Of a stretch of DNA of 64,000 nt, positions 50,095-60,248 are shown piece by piece. A program made the position numbers and the translations under genes. The notes beneath the pieces were generated by a model that was given only the letters and a program-made list of their open reading frames with translations, ran no database searches and had not been told where the DNA came from. Numbering within the stretch: position 1 is the stretch's first letter; each line of letters starts with the position of its first letter. Origin of the DNA: Pantoea sp. BAV 3049 (GTDB lineage Bacteria; Pseudomonadota; Gammaproteobacteria; Enterobacterales; Enterobacteriaceae). The stretch spans positions 1,984,211-2,048,210 of the forward strand of contig NZ_WHOY01000031.1 of NCBI RefSeq assembly GCF_009765445.1, read 5' to 3'.

Positions 50095-51408
50095 TTAGTG
50101 TGCGTCGATAAAGACAATCTTCAGCACGAACAGCAGCGCCACAACCACCACGCAAGGGCTGATTTCACGCCAGCGGCCGGTGCCCAGCTTCATTACACAG
50201 TAAGAGATAAAGCCCAGAGCGATCCCTTCGGTGATTGAGAAACTGAATGGCATCATTGCAGTGGTCACGAAGGCAGGAACGGCTTCGGTCAGATCATCCC
50301 ACTTCACACGCGCCAGGCTTGAAGTCATCAACACCCCAACATAAATCAGCGCGCCTGCTGCAGCATAAGCCGGAACCATGCCCGCCAGCGGTGACAGAAA
50401 CATCACCAGCAGGAACAGAATGCCGGTCACCACCGCCATCAGGCCGGTACGCCCGCCGATAGAAACACCTGAAGAACTCTCAATATAAGCGGTCACCGAA
50501 GAGGTGCCGATATAAGCCCCGGCGACCGAGCTGATGCTGTCCACAAACAGCGCCTGCTTCATGCGTGGGAAAGTCCCTTTCTCGTCGGTCAGGCCTGCTT
50601 TATCGGTCACGCCAATCAGCGTACCGGAAGAGTCGAACAGGTTAACCAGCATAAAGGAGAAGATAATCCCCGCCATACCGATGTTCAGCGAACCCGCCAG
50701 GTCCACCTGGCCCAGCACCGATGTAATCCCGGTCGGGGCTGAGAACACGCCGCCATACTTCACGTCACCAATCGCCAGACCAATCAGCGTGGTGACCACG
50801 ATAGAGACCAGCACCGCGATGTGAATATTACGGGAAGCCAGAATGGCGATAATGAAGAAGCCCAGTGCACCCAGCAGCACGCTGTGTGAGGTCAGGTCAC
50901 CCACAGCCACCAGGGTGTCTTTATTTGGCACAACAATTCCGGCATTTTTCAGGCCGATCATCGCAATAAACAGACCAATACCGGCGGTGATCCCCACGCG
51001 CAGGCTGACCGGAATATTGGCAATCATCCAGTAACGGACGCGGAACAGCGTCAGCAGCAACAGACCTACGGCACCCCAGAAAATTGCGCCCATGCCTACC
51101 TGCCAGGAGATGCCCATAGCACCCACCACCACAAAGGCAAAGAACGCATTCAGCCCCATTGCCGGAGCCAGTGCGACAGGCAGGTTAGCCACCAGCCCCA
51201 TCAGAATACTGCCGAATGCAGCAATCAGACAGGTTGTGACAAACACCGCCTGGGTGTTCATTCCGGCAGTGCCGAGGATCTGTGGGTTCACGAAAACGAT
51301 ATAGACCATCGTCAGGAAAGTCGTGAAACCAGCAATCACTTCGGTACGTGCCGTTGTGCCGTGTTCCTGTAATTTGAAGATCCGCTGCAGTAGACCTGAA
51401 TTGTTCAT
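50095..51408 (-). CDS. adeP: adenine permease AdeP (NCS2/AzgA family)
   Basis: 437-residue purine:proton symporter (445 in E. coli AdeP/YieG). Very close to AdeP along its length; hallmark parts are EHGTTARTEVIAGFTTFLTM, the conserved loop ANLPVALAPAMGLNAFFAF, the substrate-site region FDSSGTLIGV and SSVTAYIESSSGVSVGGRTG-like sequence. Start at ATG 51408; a TTG four codons upstream is rejected. A PurR box lies 83-98 bases upstream, consistent with purine repression. Confidence 0.94.
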   Translation of the reverse strand: MNNSGLLQRIFKLQEHGTTARTEVIAGFTTFLTMVYIVFVNPQILGTAGMNTQAVFVTTCLIAAFGSILMGLVANLPVALAPAMGLNAFFAFVVVGAMGISWQVGMGAIFWGAVGLLLLTLFRVRYWMIANIPVSLRVGITAGIGLFIAMIGLKNAGIVVPNKDTLVAVGDLTSHSVLLGALGFFIIAILASRNIHIAVLVSIVVTTLIGLAIGDVKYGGVFSAPTGITSVLGQVDLAGSLNIGMAGIIFSFMLVNLFDSSGTLIGVTDKAGLTDEKGTFPRMKQALFVDSISSVAGAYIGTSSVTAYIESSSGVSIGGRTGLMAVVTGILFLLVMFLSPLAGMVPAYAAAGALIYVGVLMTSSLARVKWDDLTEAVPAFVTTAMMPFSFSITEGIALGFISYCVMKLGTGRWREISPCVVVVALLFVLKIVFIDAH

Positions 51409-51490
51409 TATGAATTCCAAAACGGAGAAAAGTTATCGTCGGCTATCCTAACCTATAAATATTAATTTGCCAGACCACCAGGCGGTTTTT

Positions 51491-51506
51491 TCGCAACCGA
51501 TTGCGC
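51491..51506. promoter_or_regulatory. PurR box upstream of adeP
   Basis: TCGCAACCGATTGCGC fits the PurR pattern CGCAA-N-CG-N-TTGCG with intact symmetry, in the 206-base gap between adeP and yieH. Confidence 0.75.
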
Positions 51507-51614
51507 TGTTTTTACCGGGAGATCGCTACCGCTAACTGGAATTGACATTTCCGGGTCGCATTTCAGTGTCAGTGAAGTAAAGTGGGAGGACGGTTAAACA
51601 TTAAGGATGAGCTC

Positions 51615-52277
51615 ATGTCAGTAAGCTGTGTATTTTTTGATTGTGACGGGACGCTGGTCGACAGCGAACTGCTCTGTACCCAGGCCTACGTCAATACGTT
51701 TGCGCTGTTTGGCGCAGAGCTGTCACTGCAGGAGATGTTCGAAAAGTACAAAGGCGTCAAGCTGTACGACATCATTGCGGAGGTTTGTGCTGAGCACGGC
51801 CTGAACGCCACTAAGGAAGAGCTGGAACCTGCTTATCGTAAGGAGGTAGCCCGCCTGTTTGACGAGCAGCTACAGCCGATTACCGGTGCGAAGGCGCTGC
51901 TGGAGAAAATCACCGTGCCAATGTGCGTGGTGTCGAACGGCACCGTCGGCAAAATGCAGCATTCTCTGGGGCTGACAGGGATGCTTCCCTGGTTTGAGGA
52001 GCGGTTGTACAGCGGCTATGACATTAACAGCTGGAAGCCCGACCCGCAGCTGATGTTTCACGCCGCTGAGGCAATGGGTGTGCCGGTTGAGCAGTGCATT
52101 CTGATTGATGATTCTGAAGCGGGTGCCAGAGCCGGGATTGCTGCCGGTATTCCGGTGTTTTACTTCTGCGCAGATGCGCACAACAAGCCGTTGGAACACC
52201 CTCTGGTGACCACCTTTACCGAGATGGGGCAGCTTCCCGCTCTTTGGCAGGCGCGGGGCTGGAATATTACACGCTGA
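51615..52277 (+). CDS. yieH: HAD-superfamily phosphatase YieH
   Basis: 220-residue HAD phosphatase (221 in E. coli), reported to act on 6-phosphogluconate and other small phosphates. Nucleophile motif FFDCDGTLVDSE, motif II VVSNG, motif III lysine in SWKPDPQLMFHAA, and motif IV ILIDDSEAGA. Start at 51615 with AAGGATGAG upstream; an in-frame start at 51582 adds 11 unsupported residues. Monocistronic with its own hairpin terminator. Confidence 0.94.
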   Translation: MSVSCVFFDCDGTLVDSELLCTQAYVNTFALFGAELSLQEMFEKYKGVKLYDIIAEVCAEHGLNATKEELEPAYRKEVARLFDEQLQPITGAKALLEKITVPMCVVSNGTVGKMQHSLGLTGMLPWFEERLYSGYDINSWKPDPQLMFHAAEAMGVPVEQCILIDDSEAGARAGIAAGIPVFYFCADAHNKPLEHPLVTTFTEMGQLPALWQARGWNITR

Positions 52278-52284
52278 AACCCGC

Positions 52285-52306
52285 AGGGCGGCTAAACTCG
52301 CCCTTT
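52285..52306 (+). terminator. terminator after yieH
   Basis: AGGGCG/CGCCCT stem with an 8-base loop and a short T-tract, 8 bases after the stop. Confidence 0.6.
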
Positions 52307-52309
52307 ACA

Positions 52310-52354
52310 GGATGATACTTGCTTACTATGACAGAGCTAAGCAAAGTATCATCC
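52310..52354. repeat. long near-perfect hairpin between yieH and the MFS gene
   Basis: Arms GGATGATACTTGCTTA and TAAGC-A-AAGTATCATCC pair over 16 bp with a single bulged base around a 12-base loop. It is AT-rich, unlike a terminator, and may be a miniature or dispersed repeat. Confidence 0.6.
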
Positions 52355-52447
52355 GGATCGATCAGAAGAAGTGTTACCTGTATGGCCGGTCAGATCTGTA
52401 ATCCAGGTGGCGGTTGTATCTTTATCCGGCCCATCCCATCACCAGCT

Positions 52448-53683
52448 TCAGCCAATCGCGCCCAGCGAATCCTCGTTCCCCTGCGTCTTCGGCAGCAGGA
52501 ACAGCGTGGCAACAATATCCAGCAGGTAAATCAGCGCCAGCAGGGTGATAGCCGCCACAAACGAGTAATTCGCGGCCAGCAGGCCAATCACCAGCGGGCC
52601 AAAACCTCCCACTCCCCGTCCAAGATTAAACAAGACGTTCTGCGCGGTTGCCCTTGCCTGTACCGGATAGGTATCCGAAATCAGCGCGCCGTAGCCGCCA
52701 ATCATGCCGTTAACAAACATCCCCATCACTGCGCCGGTAAAGAGCATCACTGTTGGATCGCGCAGCTGCGCATAAACCACCACCATAATTACCGCGCCAA
52801 ATTGATACAGCAGGAAGATTTTCCAGCGGGCAAAACGGTCGGCCAGCACGCCAAACAACCAGATGCCGAAGGTCATGCCGATCACCGTCACCGCCGTCCA
52901 CAGGCCGGATTTGGTCAGCGAGAAGCCAAAGTTAGAGGAGAGATAACTTGGCATCCAGATCATCAGGCCGTAATAACCAAAGTTCTGCACCGAGCAGAGA
53001 ATAAAAATACCCAGGCTGGCTTTGGCCGTCGCCGCGTCCTTAAACAGCAACCTGATCCGCGCAGTAAATGAAAGCCCCTGGTTCACATCCACATGGCGGG
53101 TGAACGCTTCCGGCTCGCCCATGCCACGGCGAATAGCAAAAGAGACCAGTGCAGGCAGCAGCCCGACCAGGAACATGCCACGCCAGCCAATATGCTGCAG
53201 CAGTAACGGGGTGATAAATGCTGCCAGCAGCACACCCAGTTGCCAGCCGATGCCGACCCAGGCTGAAGCGCGGTTACGCTTGTTGGCAGGCCAGGCTTCT
53301 GCAATCAGCGCCATGCCAATACCAAACTCGCCGCCCAACCCGACACCCGCCAGCGTGCGGTACGCCAGCAGATCCCAGTAGCCCTGCGCCACTGCGCACA
53401 GGCCGGTAAAGACTGAGAACATCAGAATGGTGAAGGTCAGCACACGAATGCGGCCCAGACGATCGCTGAGATGACCAAAGACCACACCGCCGATCACGGC
53501 ACCAATCAGCGTCCAGGTCACCAGCGATCCTGCCAGAGAAGAATTCAGCGCCAGCGAAACGCTGATTGCCGGCAGCATAAAGCCGAGAATAAGAAGATCG
53601 AAGCCGTCCATTGCATAACCGCTGATGGCCGCCAGCATCGCTTTGCCGGGCGTGGCGCCTTTTTTCGGCGTCTGAGTGGTCAT
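52448..53683 (-). CDS. MFS transporter, organic-acid type (AAHS/SHS-like)
   Basis: 411-residue major facilitator with 12 predicted helices. MDGFDLLILGFMLPAIS in helix 1 and GHLSDRLGRIRVL in the 2-3 loop are hallmarks of the aromatic-acid/sialate symporter branches; GVGLGGEFGIGMALIAE is the helix-4 motif. Substrate unknown: no catabolic gene is adjacent. Start MTTQTPKK at 53683; an upstream in-frame start adds unsupported residues. It is not the E. coli gene at this place. Confidence 0.82.
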   Translation of the reverse strand: MTTQTPKKGATPGKAMLAAISGYAMDGFDLLILGFMLPAISVSLALNSSLAGSLVTWTLIGAVIGGVVFGHLSDRLGRIRVLTFTILMFSVFTGLCAVAQGYWDLLAYRTLAGVGLGGEFGIGMALIAEAWPANKRNRASAWVGIGWQLGVLLAAFITPLLLQHIGWRGMFLVGLLPALVSFAIRRGMGEPEAFTRHVDVNQGLSFTARIRLLFKDAATAKASLGIFILCSVQNFGYYGLMIWMPSYLSSNFGFSLTKSGLWTAVTVIGMTFGIWLFGVLADRFARWKIFLLYQFGAVIMVVVYAQLRDPTVMLFTGAVMGMFVNGMIGGYGALISDTYPVQARATAQNVLFNLGRGVGGFGPLVIGLLAANYSFVAAITLLALIYLLDIVATLFLLPKTQGNEDSLGAIG

Positions 53684-53815
53684 AAGAAATCCCTGCCAGA
53701 AATAAAAGTGCGGCAAGTATATGTTTCAGAACTTTAACAGGCCATAAAATAGTGATGTCGGATCGGCGAAAGCGCGAGAGCAGCAGCAGACCAGGCGAAG
53801 CTGGCCTGCCGGGGA

Positions 53816-54553
53816 TCAGGCTGGAGGGTTGTCGATACCGTCGTCACCGGTCAGCAGCTTGTCCAGCTGATCGCCGCCAACGTGACGGAAGTCCTGCCCC
53901 TTCACGAAGTAGAAGATGATTTCGCAGATATTCTGGCAGCGGTCACCGATACGCTCGATGGCACGCGCGCAGAACAGCGCGGTCAGTACGCTCGGGATGG
54001 TCCGCGGGTCTTCCATCATATAAGTCATCAACTGACGCACGATGCCCTCATACTCCTGGTCAACCTTCTTGTCTTCCCGGTAGATCTCAACCGCAGCAGT
54101 CAGGTCCATACGCGCAAACGCATCCAGCACGTCATGCAGCATCTGGATAGTGTGGTAGCCCAGAGACTCCAGGTTCACCAGCAGTTGCTGATGCTGCTGA
54201 CCAAATTTCTCCAGCGCGGTGCGGCTGATCTTCTCAGCCACGTCGCCAATACGTTCCAGTTCAGAGATGGTCTTGATGATTGCCATCACCAGGCGCAGGT
54301 CGCTGGCGGTAGGCTGGCGTTTGGCGATGATGCGCACGCAGGCTTCATCAATCGACACTTCCATCATGTTGACCTTCTGATCGCCGTCAATCACCCGCTG
54401 CGCCAGCTCGCCGTCCTGGTTATGCATCGCAATAATGGCGTCTGTCAGCTGCTGCTCCACCAGGCCGCCCATGGTCAGCACCTGGGTACGAATATGCTCC
54501 AGCTCGGCGTTGAACTGCCCGGAGATATGTTTATTCAGATTCAGGTTATCCAT
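53816..54553 (-). CDS. phoU: phosphate signalling protein PhoU
   Basis: 245 residues (241 in E. coli). All-helical protein of two three-helix bundles with metal-binding ExxxD patterns ([16 protein letters not shown] and [15 protein letters not shown]). It links PstSCAB to the PhoR/PhoB kinase pair and keeps the Pho response off when phosphate is plentiful. Last gene of pstSCAB-phoU, 17 bases after pstB. Confidence 0.97.
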   Translation of the reverse strand: MDNLNLNKHISGQFNAELEHIRTQVLTMGGLVEQQLTDAIIAMHNQDGELAQRVIDGDQKVNMMEVSIDEACVRIIAKRQPTASDLRLVMAIIKTISELERIGDVAEKISRTALEKFGQQHQQLLVNLESLGYHTIQMLHDVLDAFARMDLTAAVEIYREDKKVDQEYEGIVRQLMTYMMEDPRTIPSVLTALFCARAIERIGDRCQNICEIIFYFVKGQDFRHVGGDQLDKLLTGDDGIDNPPA

Positions 54554-54570
54554 CGTATTCTCCAGTCAAA

Positions 54571-55353
<783 letters not shown>

Positions 55354-55384
55354 TTATTTGCGCCGCCGCGGCCGCGCTTCTGAA

Positions 55385-56272
55385 TTAATGTTTGCTACGA
55401 GCAAAAATCACGCGCGCCAGAATATTCAGCAGCAGCACGCAGACGGTAATCAGCAGCACGCCCGCCCAGGCCAGGCTTTGCCATTCGGCAAACGGGCTCA
55501 TGGCGAATTTGAAGATGGTCACTGGCAGGTTAGCCAGTGGCTGCATCATATCGGTGCTCCAGAACTGGTTCGACAACGAGGTGAACAGCAGCGGAGCCGT
55601 TTCCCCGGCAATACGCGCCACCGCCAGCAGCACACCGGTCAGGATACCGGAGACCGAGGCTTTCAGGGTGATCGCTGAAATCATCTTCCACTTCGGCGTT
55701 CCCAGCGCATAAGCCGCTTCACGCAGGCTGTCCGGCACCAGTTTGAGCATGTTCTCAGTGGTGCGGATCACGATAGGAATTTGCAGCAACGCCAGCGCAA
55801 CCACTCCGGCCAGACCAGAGAAGTGCTGCATCTGTGCCACCACCAGCGTGTAAACAAACAGTCCCACCACGATAGAGGGCGCAGAGAGCAGGATATCGTT
55901 GATAAAACGAATCACCTCAGCCAGCCAGGATTTACGGCCGTACTCCGCCAGATAGATCCCCGCCATAATGCCCAGCGGCGTACCGACTACCGTTGACCAG
56001 AGGATCAACAGACCACTACCGGCAATGGCGTTTGCCAGACCACCGCCTGCGGTATTAGGGGGGGGAGTATTTTCGGTGAACAGTGACAGGCTCATGCCGT
56101 CAAAGCCACGGGTGACGGTTGCCCAGAGGATCCAAACCAGCCAGAAAAGACCAAAAGCCATGGTCAACAGCGAAAGGGTCAGGGCAATCCGGTTTTTAAA
56201 CCGACGCCACGCCTGCATTTTGCGGCGTGAGGCTTCCAGTTCGGCGCGAGCCTGCATTTCCATGGTGGTCAT
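55385..56272 (-). CDS. pstA: phosphate ABC transporter permease PstA
   Basis: 295-residue inner-membrane permease (296 in E. coli), six helices; the EAA loop ([21 protein letters not shown]) contacts PstB. The start overlaps the pstC stop by 4 bases. It contains a run of eight C on the coding strand (56058-56065 as G on the plus strand), within [10 protein letters not shown], a possible slippage site; the frame is intact here. Confidence 0.97.
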   Translation of the reverse strand: MTTMEMQARAELEASRRKMQAWRRFKNRIALTLSLLTMAFGLFWLVWILWATVTRGFDGMSLSLFTENTPPPNTAGGGLANAIAGSGLLILWSTVVGTPLGIMAGIYLAEYGRKSWLAEVIRFINDILLSAPSIVVGLFVYTLVVAQMQHFSGLAGVVALALLQIPIVIRTTENMLKLVPDSLREAAYALGTPKWKMISAITLKASVSGILTGVLLAVARIAGETAPLLFTSLSNQFWSTDMMQPLANLPVTIFKFAMSPFAEWQSLAWAGVLLITVCVLLLNILARVIFARSKH

Positions 56273-57231
56273 GAGCGCGCTCCTTCACTTTTCGCCAGTC
56301 GCAGGATCATCAGCTTGGAACAGGCCAGCACGATAAAGGTGATCACGAACAGGATCAGGCCCAACTCCATCAACGCGGCAGTATGAACACCGGATTCCGC
56401 TTCGGCGAATTCGTTGGCCAGCGCGGAGGTAATACTGTTGCCCGGCATAAACAGCGAAGCGCTGTCGAGCTGGTAGGTGTTACCGATGATAAAGGTCACC
56501 GCCATGGTTTCCCCGAGAGCGCGACCGAGGCCCAGCATCACGCCACCAATCACCCCGTTTTTAGTGAACGGCAACACGATGCGCCAGATCACTTCCCAGG
56601 TGGTACAACCGATGCCGTAAGCGGACTCTTTCATCATCACCGGCGTCTGTTCGAAAACATCACGCATCACTGAGGCGATGTAAGGAATGATCATAATCGC
56701 CAGGATAATCCCGGCAGCGAGGATCCCGATACCAAACGCCGGGCCAGAGAACAGCGCGCCAACGATTGGAATGTTCGACATCAGGTCGCCCAGCGGGGTC
56801 TGGAAATAAGTCGCGAACAGTGGAGCGAAGATAAACAGGCCCCACATGCCGTAGACGATGCTGGGAATGGCCGCCAGCAACTCAATCGCCACGCCAAGAG
56901 GGCGCTTAAGCCAGTTTGGCGCCAGTTCCGTCAGGAACAGAGCGATGCCGAAACTGACCGGTACGGCGATAATCAGCGCAATGATGGAAGTGACGATCGT
57001 TCCGTAAATCGGAACCAGCGCACCAAATTGTTCATTGGGAGCGTCCCAGGTCTTGGTCCACAGGAAGGAGAAGCCAAACTTCTGAATGCTGGGCCAGGAG
57101 GAGAAAATGAGCGAAACAATAATGCCACCAAGCAGCAACAGCACAATCAGCGCAGCCAGTTTGACCAGCGCACCGAAAATGATGTCACCCTGCTTACCGG
57201 GGGCTTTAAATGTCGGCTTGGTTGGAGCCAT
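56269..57231 (-). CDS. pstC: phosphate ABC transporter permease PstC
   Basis: 320-residue permease (319 in E. coli) with six transmembrane helices; the N-terminal segment about residues 22-45 is the first. The EAA loop is in [22 protein letters not shown]. It pairs with PstA to form the channel. 82 bases with a GC hairpin separate it from pstS. Confidence 0.97.
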   Translation of the reverse strand: MAPTKPTFKAPGKQGDIIFGALVKLAALIVLLLLGGIIVSLIFSSWPSIQKFGFSFLWTKTWDAPNEQFGALVPIYGTIVTSIIALIIAVPVSFGIALFLTELAPNWLKRPLGVAIELLAAIPSIVYGMWGLFIFAPLFATYFQTPLGDLMSNIPIVGALFSGPAFGIGILAAGIILAIMIIPYIASVMRDVFEQTPVMMKESAYGIGCTTWEVIWRIVLPFTKNGVIGGVMLGLGRALGETMAVTFIIGNTYQLDSASLFMPGNSITSALANEFAEAESGVHTAALMELGLILFVITFIVLACSKLMILRLAKSEGARS

Positions 57232-57256
57232 AGAATTCTCGATGTTGAAAGTGTAA

Positions 57257-57276
57257 GGGCGGCATCTCTGCCGCCC
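57257..57276 (-). terminator. hairpin between pstS and pstC
   Basis: GGGCGGC/GCCGCCC stem with a 6-base loop. It probably protects the 3' end of pstS mRNA or partly terminates, so that the binding protein is made in excess over the permease. Confidence 0.6.
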
Positions 57277-57313
57277 GAAAGCAAGGATCGGATAATCCGG
57301 CCCCTACATCAGC

Positions 57314-58354
57314 TTAGTACAGAGCTTTACCTGAGCTGTCTTTCACGTTGGTTTTCCAGGCGGCACGGATCTGCTCAACCACGGAATCTGGCAGGGAAGC
57401 GTAGTCCAGGCTGTTAGTGGTTTTGCCACCATTTTTGTAAGCCCAGTCAAAGAACTTCAGAACTGCTGCGCCCTTCTCGGCATTAGCCTGCTCTTTCTGC
57501 ACCAGAATGAAGGTGGTGGAAGAGATTGGCCATGCATCAGCACCTTTCTGGAAAGTCAGGTCCTGAGCAAAAGATTCACTCCAGTTTGCGCCTTTCGCCG
57601 CGTTGCTGAAGCTCTTCTCGCTTGGCTCTACGGCTTTACCATCAGCATCCACCAGCTTGGTGTAAGCCAGGCTGTTCTGCTTGGCGTAAGCGTATTCTAC
57701 GTAACCAATTGAACCAGGCAGACGCTGAACGAAAGCGGCCACGCCGTCGTTACCCTTCCCGCCCAGACCGGTTGGCCAGTTAACGGTGTTACCCACGCCA
57801 ATTTTGCTCTTCCAGTCGCTGTTCACTTTTGCCAGGTAGCTGGTGAACACGAAAGAGGTGCCAGAACCGTCAGCACGGCGAACCACGTTGATGTTGCTGT
57901 CAGGCAGCTTCACGCCCGGGTTCAGCTTGGTGATTGCCGGGTCGTTCCATTTTTTGATGTTGCCCAGGTAGATGTCACCAACGGTTTTACCGTCCAGAAT
58001 CAGCTGGCCAGATTTGATGCCTGGAATGTTAACAGCCAGTACCACGCCACCGATCACGGTAGGGAACTGGAACAGGCCGTTTTTCTGCAAATCTTCATCT
58101 TTCAGCGGCGCATCTGACGCACCAAAGTCGACGGTTTTAGCGATAATCTGCTTAACGCCGCCGGAAGAACCGATACCCTGATAGTTAACCTGTGCTCCGG
58201 TAGCCGTGTTGTACTCTGCCGCCCACTTGTTATAAACAGGAGCCGGGAAGGTACCGCCTGCGCCAGTCAGGTTAGTGGCCGCGAACGCGGAAACAGCGGT
58301 CAGAGAAAGGGCTACAGCTACACATTGAGTCACGGTTTTTTGCATCAGTGTCAT
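57314..58354 (-). CDS. pstS: periplasmic phosphate-binding protein PstS
   Basis: 346 residues as in E. coli. A Sec signal ends AVSAFA before the mature [14 protein letters not shown]. Phosphate-site segments: [23 protein letters not shown] and [15 protein letters not shown] precedes the ATG at 58354; a second ATG three codons later is possible. First gene of the pst operon, controlled by the two Pho boxes upstream. Confidence 0.97.
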   Translation of the reverse strand: MTLMQKTVTQCVAVALSLTAVSAFAATNLTGAGGTFPAPVYNKWAAEYNTATGAQVNYQGIGSSGGVKQIIAKTVDFGASDAPLKDEDLQKNGLFQFPTVIGGVVLAVNIPGIKSGQLILDGKTVGDIYLGNIKKWNDPAITKLNPGVKLPDSNINVVRRADGSGTSFVFTSYLAKVNSDWKSKIGVGNTVNWPTGLGGKGNDGVAAFVQRLPGSIGYVEYAYAKQNSLAYTKLVDADGKAVEPSEKSFSNAAKGANWSESFAQDLTFQKGADAWPISSTTFILVQKEQANAEKGAAVLKFFDWAYKNGGKTTNSLDYASLPDSVVEQIRAAWKTNVKDSSGKALY

Positions 58355-58428
58355 GTTCCCTCCAGGGGATTAAAGTCAGGCTTTATGCCGTTTTTGTATG
58401 AATAATGATTGCTGCTGGAGGCAAAATA

Positions 58429-58477
58429 GGACAGTTTAGTGACAGTAAAATGTACGAAATATGACAGTTTTATGACA
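58429..58477 (-). promoter_or_regulatory. two Pho boxes of the pst operon
   Basis: On the minus strand, TGTCATAAAACTGTCAT and CTGTCACTAAACTGTCC, each a PhoB-type pair of CTGTCA-like 7-mers spaced by about 4 AT-rich bases. They lie 75-123 bases before pstS. IS-derived sequence begins within about 10 bases upstream of the distal box. Confidence 0.9.
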
Positions 58478-58485
58478 TAAGCGGC

Positions 58486-58793
58486 AGTTTAAAGTCACCA
58501 ACTGGCGCAACTACAACAAAGCCCTCATCAACCGCGGCTCCGTCACTTTCTGGCTTGATGACGAGGCTATTCAGGCCTGGTATGAGCCCACCATACACAC
58601 ATCGCGAGGACGGCCTCAGCACTATTCTCCTGACGTTGCGTGACTACGATGGTCAGGTTGCAGAGGCTCTGGCCATGGTGCTTGCGCTGAACAAAATGAC
58701 GAAGGCTGGCATGCCAGAAAGCGTGCGTATTATCTGACAACTGCAACCGGTTACGAAGATGCTGGCCCCAAATCTGATTTATTCAACAAAGCC
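58486..58793 (+). mobile_element. IS5-family (IS903 group) remnant, internally deleted
   Basis: The fragment starts with the N-terminal part of an IS903-type transposase (KVTNWRNYNKALINRG, then VTFWLDDEAIQAWYE and SRGRPQHYS) and jumps, in another frame, to its C-terminus (LTLRDYDGQVAEALAMV then MTKAGMPESVRI). Most of the DDE core is missing. The right terminal inverted repeat is intact at 58776-58793 (GATTTATTCAACAAAGCC, the IS903 end). The left end is missing at the pst side. Confidence 0.85.
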
Positions 58794-58840
58794 CCTTTAG
58801 CCAGTTCAGCCGCAAGGGCTCTAAGTTTCTTTTCGTCCAT
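58794..58840 (-). mobile_element. 5' fragment of an IS256-family transposase gene
   Basis: The minus-strand ATG at 58840, with AAGGAGA upstream, starts MDEKKLRALAAELAKG, the N-terminus of IS256-family (IS285/IS1414-like) transposases. It is cut off after 16 codons exactly at the IS903-type end, so the IS903-like element inserted into an older IS256-type copy. Confidence 0.7.
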
Positions 58841-58927
58841 AAATTGCCTGTCTCCTTTATCTGAGTGAAGATATCAAAAACAGGCAGATACATAATTTAA
58901 ATTACAGGCTCCCTTTGCAATAATGCC

Positions 58928-59824
58928 TTATAAACTCAATGGGATTGGATGATTACCATCGTCAATGACAAATTGATCATCGCAATCAAAAAACCTGATG
59001 ACTTCTTTTGAAGTCTTATCTCTCACGATAATACTTGCGTTTGTGTAAAAGCCTACATCCAGTATTTGAGTCGACGATATTGCATTGCCAATATTTGAAT
59101 TAGCCATCACACGAGTAATCGGTAAGAACCAGAAATGATGTTCCTTATATCGGGGGTAATAATTCAGAGCACATTGTCCGGAAAGCGATCCGGAATAAAC
59201 AACTTCCGTCCTCATCGTGCCTCGGGTTGCGACAAGTTCTGCGGTAACTGCTTGCCCTGGCGCAAGGGTAACTTCTACACCAGATGAGGATCCCAGCACA
59301 ACACTGGTCGACCTTTCTCCACCGATCCCCCATGACTGTTCATACGAAATAGATGCGGTGGCCGTGCCTCCTGTACCCAAAAAACCGACCGAAATCTCAA
59401 CACCTGCACTGACAGATAACGTACCCCCGGTTGACCAGTTACTAGACACGGTGTTTTCAACGCTCTGTGAAATACCTGTATTAAATGTGGCAGGGACTGA
59501 ACTGTGATTAACGAAATCCTGGGTCATCACAATAACAGGTGAAGTATTTTGGCTCAGAATCCGGGCGCTCACAGGACGCAGAGTTCTTGAAACCTCTGTC
59601 CCTCCATAGGGGCCGTATAAACCTCCCCATTGAGTTGTTTCCCGCAGGAAGGCGTCATTCGGTTCACGCCCGAAATCTCTTTCTACCGCACGTTTTAGTT
59701 GGCTGTCATTTAATCTAAACGTATTTCTTTCTGTATTACTGATTAAAGCAACATCATTACCGAATGCACTGGCACTGCATTGCGATGAATTAGCCGAAGA
59801 CATAATATTTACTTTCATAGACAT
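58928..59824 (-). CDS. aerolysin/ETX-MTX2-type beta-pore-forming protein (putative toxin)
   Basis: 298 residues. The region about 95-215 has the pattern of aerolysin-type pore modules: long Ser/Thr/Gly-rich amphipathic strands (FNTGISQSVENTVSSNW; STGGTLSVSAGVEISVGFLG; GTATASISYEQSWGIGG) in which residues 130-165 would be the membrane-inserting hairpin, then VTLAPGQAVTAELVATRGTM. An N-terminal domain (1-90, WGGLYGPYGG) and C-terminal part may bind receptors. No Sec signal is visible, as in monalysin-type toxins. An AAGGAG site 8 bases upstream supports the ATG. The DNA is clearly lower in GC than its neighbours and lies between IS remnants. Target and release route are unknown. Confidence 0.7.
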   Translation of the reverse strand: MSMKVNIMSSANSSQCSASAFGNDVALISNTERNTFRLNDSQLKRAVERDFGREPNDAFLRETTQWGGLYGPYGGTEVSRTLRPVSARILSQNTSPVIVMTQDFVNHSSVPATFNTGISQSVENTVSSNWSTGGTLSVSAGVEISVGFLGTGGTATASISYEQSWGIGGERSTSVVLGSSSGVEVTLAPGQAVTAELVATRGTMRTEVVYSGSLSGQCALNYYPRYKEHHFWFLPITRVMANSNIGNAISSTQILDVGFYTNASIIVRDKTSKEVIRFFDCDDQFVIDDGNHPIPLSL

Positions 59825-59985
59825 TGTATTAACTCCTTATGTAAATAAAAAACAGAAAATAAAATAACATCCACTTATCAATCTCATTGTTATATATTTC
59901 TGCGCTGACCTTTATTATTTACATTTAGATCCATCAGGCAATCTCAAAAATAGCTATCTGTGTTCCAAAACATAGCAAGTAATAT
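59825..59985. other. AT-rich upstream region of the pore-forming protein gene
   Basis: 161 bases, very AT-rich, presumably carrying the promoter of the minus-strand gene. No specific operator recognised. Confidence 0.45.
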
Positions 59986-60248
59986 GGAGTTGTCACGTTA
60001 ATCTTGCGCCAGTTGCCTGTACTTCATTTTTTGGCTAGATTCGGCTAATGCAAACATTACCGATCAGCTTCAAACGCCATCGATTTCCACCTCAGCTCAT
60101 TTCTCACGCTGTCTGGCTTTATCTGCGCTTCAACCTGAGCTTCCGGGAAGTCGCAGAGATGCTACTGGAGCGCGGGATCGACGTTTCCTATGAGACGGTC
60201 CGCCGTTGGGTTAAAAAGTTTGGCTCTCAAATCGCCAGCAATTTGCGT
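59986..60248 (+). mobile_element. IS6-family transposase remnant A (N-terminal part)
   Basis: A frame from 60048 encodes ISFKRHRFPPQLISHAVWLY, then SFREVAEMLLERGIDVSYET and VRRWVKKFGSQIASNLR, the N-terminal HTH region of IS6-family transposases of the type common in alpha-proteobacteria. A GGAGTTGTCACGTTAA sequence at 59986-60001 may be its left terminal repeat. It is interrupted at 60249 by a second, different IS6-type unit, and no rest of the gene is found. Confidence 0.7.

Noticed and set aside
58555..58737. 60-codon frame as an independent gene
   Set aside because: Its C-terminal half is the end of an IS903-type transposase and its start is out-of-frame remnant sequence.
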